A stretch of DNA of 64,000 bases from Ptychodera flava. Taxonomy: Eukaryota; Hemichordata; Enteropneusta; Ptychoderidae. Location: the NCBI RefSeq assembly GCF_041260155.1, contig NC_091931.1, positions 33,183,541-33,247,540 on the forward strand, read 5' to 3'. Both the position numbers and the translations under genes were made by a program. Under the pieces are notes generated by a model. It saw only the letters and a list, made by a program, of their open reading frames with translations. It was not told where the DNA came from and did not search any database. Shown here in pieces: positions 59,554 to 64,000 of this stretch. Position 1 is the first letter of the stretch; each line of letters begins with the position of its first letter.

Positions 59554-62493
59554 CAAATGTGAGAGTCCCTGTAAATTCAGTTCAAAGGTCATCAAAACAG
59601 GGTCAAGGTGAACAGTAATGTTTGGTTTCAGTGCAAGCCAGTTGCAATTTTCTTTCAATCAATACAATATTGGCTCCTTTTCCACTGAGAAATAATTTTT
59701 ATAGTGATACCTGTGTGAATAGGCCTGACTGAAAACATCTTTGGTCTGCATAAAACTTGAAGTTGTTGTAGAAAACTTCATAATTGTGCAATTTTTTTTG
59801 TTTTTGTCCCTCACTAGATGGTAGTCCTCGTGTAAAATTGTGACGGTATTGAAAATAAATGTATCCCTCATTATAAGATTTAACTTTTAATTTGATCATG
59901 TTGGTGCAAATTTGTTTTGTAAAACCTTTACATGTAATATTTCACAATGTTTCTAAGGAATGAGTGATGATAGATGTGTGCATGCTTTGTCCAGATTTTG
60001 TGTGATTCTGTAATTTATCTGTAATTCTCGCGTTCATCATCCGTCATTCCAACTTATTTTGTTACCAAACACCAGGAGTGTTTGGACTTCTCACATTCTA
60101 CCATATCCAACAGACAATCGCATATGCATTGATTTCAACATTCTGTCTTCCAGTTCTGTTTGTTTTCATCAAAATCAACAGATCAAAGCGTAACCAAAGA
60201 ATTTTTACGTTCAAATTTAGATTCAATCAAAATTTTCAGAGTCAGATTGCAGTAGCAGTCTCTACCTCTTGATATTTTAGTTTGTATTGAAAATCCAGAC
60301 AGAGTAAAACACTTACTTTCACATTCATATCCTTAAACACAGTTCTTGTCTGTATTTCCAGTTACTATAGGTTCTTTTCTGTCAGCTTGATCACAAATTT
60401 GTGCCAGGTTGTGTCGTTTGTGTCAGTCTAACACAATGTAAGTTGAGTGGAGATACCCTCCCCGTTCTTTGAAAATCCCTGTGTAATGAATGACGCATAA
60501 CTGTAAGTTTCTCTGGTGCCCCTCTGTCAGTATTTTCTAACATACACTTACAGTGAGCAATATGTTGCCACTGATTTGTGTGTGACTCTGTGTGCTTTTT
60601 GGAAAGAATGTTGACTGATATTACAGAAAAAACAAATTACCTGTAGCAAATCATTAACAATCTACATTGATTGGCATTATAATCATACAAAGAAAGTACA
60701 GTGCCCGATAAGATCTATCAAAGATAATTCTGAAAAAAATCATCAAAGATATTTTCTTGCAAATGTTATTTAACACCTTTAATTTTATGAACCAGTAGGA
60801 TAAAAGTGAATGTTTCAAAATAATTAACACCTAAATTATGAAATACAGTTTCTGTGAAGCCCAGAATCCCTTGAAAATAAAAGAAACAAAACTGTAAAAA
60901 AGAGATTTAGTATGACTGGAAACCAGAATTATTTCCAGAAGAAAGTGCAGTGCAACCTGATAAAATTTTTTGAGTAAATCTAAAAATGATAATATATGTG
61001 GTGTTTTTGAATGAGAGTGACTTGTTATGAATTCACTGAAGGATTTCTGTGTGAACACCTCTAAATATTAACTGTAATTTATTCCACTTGTTGCTTTAGA
61101 GCCTATATGGAAATAAATCCTTATGAATTTATTGGAAATGTTTTTGTGTAATTATTTTTCAAACACTTATCAATGAAATGCATGTATTGTTGGTGACATA
61201 GATACAGTAGATATGCACACATCGACATAAAGCATTTTGTGTGTGTGGTAGTGCGCCCACAGTACTGAGACCAAGAAGTTTGTTTCTCATCCTCACGAGC
61301 ATCAATTCAGACCCGCCATGTCAACCTTTTTTTCTGCTCATGGGCAAATAAAATGAATAAAAACCCCGCAAAAATAAGTGATGATAGTGCATAACACAGT
61401 GCTGTATAAGACAGAACTGTAAACAAAATAACTGACACTGACATTTCATTCAGAACTGTACATATATGTCAATGTTTAATATATATATTAAGTTGTCGAA
61501 ACTGCATTGTTGCCCTAAAAGTCAAACCACAGAACTGTTGCTATACAAAAATACTAAAGCAACACTGCTGTGCATTTATCTCTGTGTGCATTCCTATATG
61601 TTGTTTTCATGTTTTTTTGAGTGTTCTTGTTGGTTGAAGAATAAAAAAAAATTGAGAAGAAAAAACCTGTCACTGCATCATTTATGCAATGTCTAGGATG
61701 AGAAAAAACTCTTGGCCTAAACACATTATATTTAGGATATGTGAAGCTGCATCGATTTCATCAACATTTGCTATTTCAGATATGTCCTTCACCTACATCC
61801 AGTTCTCAAAGTAAATGTTCACTTGTTTCCTTCATTTCCAAATATGACAGCAACACCATATACACGTCTTAATTGTTACTGTTACAGCATTTTGTTCTGC
61901 ACAAGGTTTGCTTTTTGTCAATCTCTAAACTCTTGAAATCCAATCTACCATAGACTTGCCCAGGAGTATGGCTTTAAGAAGGGCTTAAGCTTAGTTACTG
62001 GCTGGCTTTGCATTCATTTTGCATTTTACGTTCACCTCATCATCTATACGACAGTTGTCAAAGTATATTGCTTCAATTTCATGATCACCTTGCCATCAAT
62101 GAGACAGACCTGGATATTCTTTTGTTTTGATATTTTGTGTAAGCCTACAGATTTTAGGTAAGTCAGAATACCTGAAGGAAAACCACAGGCTACGTCATTG
62201 TAGTTTAGTGTGGTTGTTTTACTTTTTCTACCTATATCCAAAAGTGAAAGAGTTTGTGTGTTAACTTCAATGTAGCATGCCGTAGACATGTTGGTTAAAA
62301 GTGTGAATGCTAACAGTACAGCGCCCTCTAGCATGCATAACGAACATCCACTCTCCAAACACCATCATCTTTAATAGCATCTCTTCAACAGCCTGAGGGA
62401 GCTACCTAAAGCTCTCTGAAGCATACGATAAGCATACAAGAACAATAAATACAAAGAGAGAGAGACATTTGACAGTTTAAAAACAAAACCAGC

Positions 62494-62499
62494 TTTATT
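62494..62499 (-). terminator. Candidate poly(A) signal of a convergent minus-strand gene
   Basis: AATAAA on the minus strand, followed (towards lower coordinates) by a T/GT-rich stretch resembling a downstream element. It lies about 345 bp beyond the stop codon of the candidate terminal exon. Confidence 0.45.
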
Positions 62500-62838
62500 G
62501 TTTGAAATGCCCAGACACACTTATAACCCCAAAATCTCATATGAAAATCAAACTACAGCAACATGAAGTTTGTTATTCTGATACAAAAAACAAATTCACA
62601 TTCTGACAGTGATGCTCGGCCTTTTCAAAGAACTGATCTTGTGGATTGAAATGTCTTACTTTGCTTAAACTATATGATTGAATATGTCTGATGTAATATA
62701 GTGTTTCGGTTCACAGAAATTTTTTTGAATAATCACAATATCTTTAAATGTTGCAAACTTTATTCAATTTTCTACTTTTGTGTGGACAGTAAACAATCAT
62801 TTCATTATGTTTGGCTTTATCTTAATTTTTCTATTTTC

Positions 62839-62867
62839 TTATGGACTAAAGTCAAGTTCAAAGATTG
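62839..62867 (-). CDS. Candidate terminal coding exon, unidentified minus-strand gene
   Basis: On the minus strand, aatttgttcacag ends at 62868 and the next bases, in phase 1, read PIFELDFSP then TAA (62841-62839). The phase fits the donor of the 62974-63406 exon. Short, so weak alone; the poly(A) signal downstream adds some support. Confidence 0.35.
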
Positions 62868-62973
62868 CTGTGAACAAATTTACCAGGACACAGGGTGCTA
62901 TAAATATCTCCATATCTGGGGAACTAGGTGATCATGATGATTTAAGTGATGTGGTTCAGAGTAGTTAACTTAC

Positions 62974-63406
62974 GTGTAAACTCTTCACTTCTTTTGGAAC
63001 ATAAAAACAGCCTCTTCTCTGTGTCAGGTAGAGGTGAGACTGCAAAATGATCAACATCTCCCTTCCTTTTGTCTCGCTTTTTTGTTCGGTTCAAAGGAAA
63101 GCCGATCAAACTGATGAATTTATGAGATATAGAGAATTCTTCAGCATATCCACTCTGATACAAGTACACACACAGCTCCAAACGAAATTTTGAAATTCTA
63201 CAGCCCCTCCCTTCCCTTTGGGATGATTTGGAATGATCTAACTTAAATAATCTTGGCAAATCCAAATGTGAAAATGGGGGGTATAACCTCCTTATTGAAC
63301 TAGAATACTGTGTGCCACACTTATCAAAGGGCATCCTGGGGCACTTTGCGCTTAGACACATGGATAAATAACGACAGGACCCTGCTTGAGTTGAACTCCA
63401 GAAATT
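62974..63406 (-). CDS. Candidate internal exon of an unidentified minus-strand gene
   Basis: On the minus strand a strong acceptor (tgtttttttgttttag) opens a frame of 433 nt without a stop, ending at CAC|GTAAGT (donor at 62973), phase 1 out. The translation includes CRYLSMCLSAKCPRMPFDKC, LYPPFSHLDLPRLFKLDHSK, FRLELCVYLYQSGYAEEFSI and FPLNRTKKRDKRKGDVDHFA. That many codons free of stops in AT-rich DNA, with matching splice sites, suggests real coding sequence. I do not recognise the family. Upstream exons would lie beyond 64000. Confidence 0.5.
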
Positions 63407-64000
63407 CTAAAACAAAAAAACAACAACGTTTCAACCTTAAAAAGTCAGCAAAGTATGGGCACTTACATCTGCTGGTCATACGAGACCTCAAAAAGTGCAT
63501 TCTTTTACTCAAACACCCTACAGCTAGAACCAATACTTCACTTCGGTGCACTAAACCTACACATGGTGGTGGAAACAGAGTCAAAACATTGGCAAAAACT
63601 TATTCAATAATAAATATCTTGAATTTACAGGCATTAAGAAATAAAAAGCTTTGAAAAATGTAAAGTTACATAATATATATACAAGGTTCTGAAATTCTCT
63701 GAAGTATAACAATGATGATTTGGAGCATTACAACACTGGCAAAAAGCAACGACTTTTTTGACCAGTGCTTTCAAAGGTCAAGGGTTACTCCTGCCATATT
63801 AGGAAATCATTAATATTCATGATGCATATATCTCATTGAACAGGTACACTAATTATATGTACAGTACTTTAAAACTCAAAATTGCAAGAGTACTATTCCC
63901 TCAAACAGATAAAATCTCAGAAAGTGTAAGTCTGAAGGTCAATGTCAATCAGTGAATTTCTTCAGAATGAGACTTGATCTGACATTATGATTGAAAAATG

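Larger units (their letters stand above)
56277..62470 (+). other. 3' UTR of the MTUS-like gene and intergenic DNA
   Basis: The 3' UTR length is uncertain. Plus-strand AATAAA candidates lie at 59854, 61112 and 61346, and an ATTAAA near 57338. A 73-bp tandem duplication (56457-56602) and a 150-bp MITE-like insert (59404-59553) lie within. No other coding signal seen; the small frames here lack support. Confidence 0.5.

Overview
The window looks like a piece of an animal nuclear genome. It is AT-rich, with short exons, GT-AG introns from under 300 bp to about 19 kb, many small TIR-bearing repeats, microsatellites and a 5'-truncated LINE. There is no sign of bacterial gene organisation. The main gene has vertebrate-like features combined with an unusual domain architecture, which fits an invertebrate deuterostome (a hemichordate or cephalochordate would suit). 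The species is a guess from texture, not something the sequence proves.

One large plus-strand gene fills most of the window (about 3.4-56.3 kb). Its C-terminal half is a coiled coil whose last exons match what I remember of vertebrate MTUS1/MTUS2 (microtubule-associated tumour suppressor; ATIP/TIP150 family) almost word for word in places. Its N-terminal half carries a complete CAP-Gly microtubule-binding domain, which I do not remember in vertebrate MTUS proteins. Between them lie a long acidic/Ser-rich region and several small Ser/Pro/basic exons. Nearly all of those small exons are phase 1-1, so each could be skipped without changing frame. One is a 42-nt exon encoding a textbook SxIP EB-binding motif. 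By its family the product would be a microtubule plus-end/lattice protein of roughly 1,800 residues.

Layout: 1-3.0 kb upstream DNA; 3.0-3.5 kb CpG-richer putative promoter and first coding exon; 3.5-17.2 kb intron 1 with small repeats; 17.2-20.5 kb giant exon (CAP-Gly plus acidic region; the assembled sequence changes frame three times, always in the same direction); 20.5-27.8 kb cassette exons; 27.8-47.7 kb long intron with a 541-bp foldback element, a satellite-like ATGAT tract and one doubtful exon; 47.7-56.3 kb coiled-coil exons, with a piggyBac-type MITE and a LINE insertion in their introns; 56.3-62.4 kb 3' UTR and intergenic DNA; 62.5-63.4 kb two candidate exons and a poly(A) signal of a convergent minus-strand gene I cannot identify.

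Most of the remaining DNA shows no coding signal. The items that most deserve a second look are the CAP-Gly/MTUS architecture, the SxIP microexon, the triple frame step in the giant exon, and a 26-bp copy of an MTUS exon sitting exactly at the 5' junction of a nearby LINE insertion.
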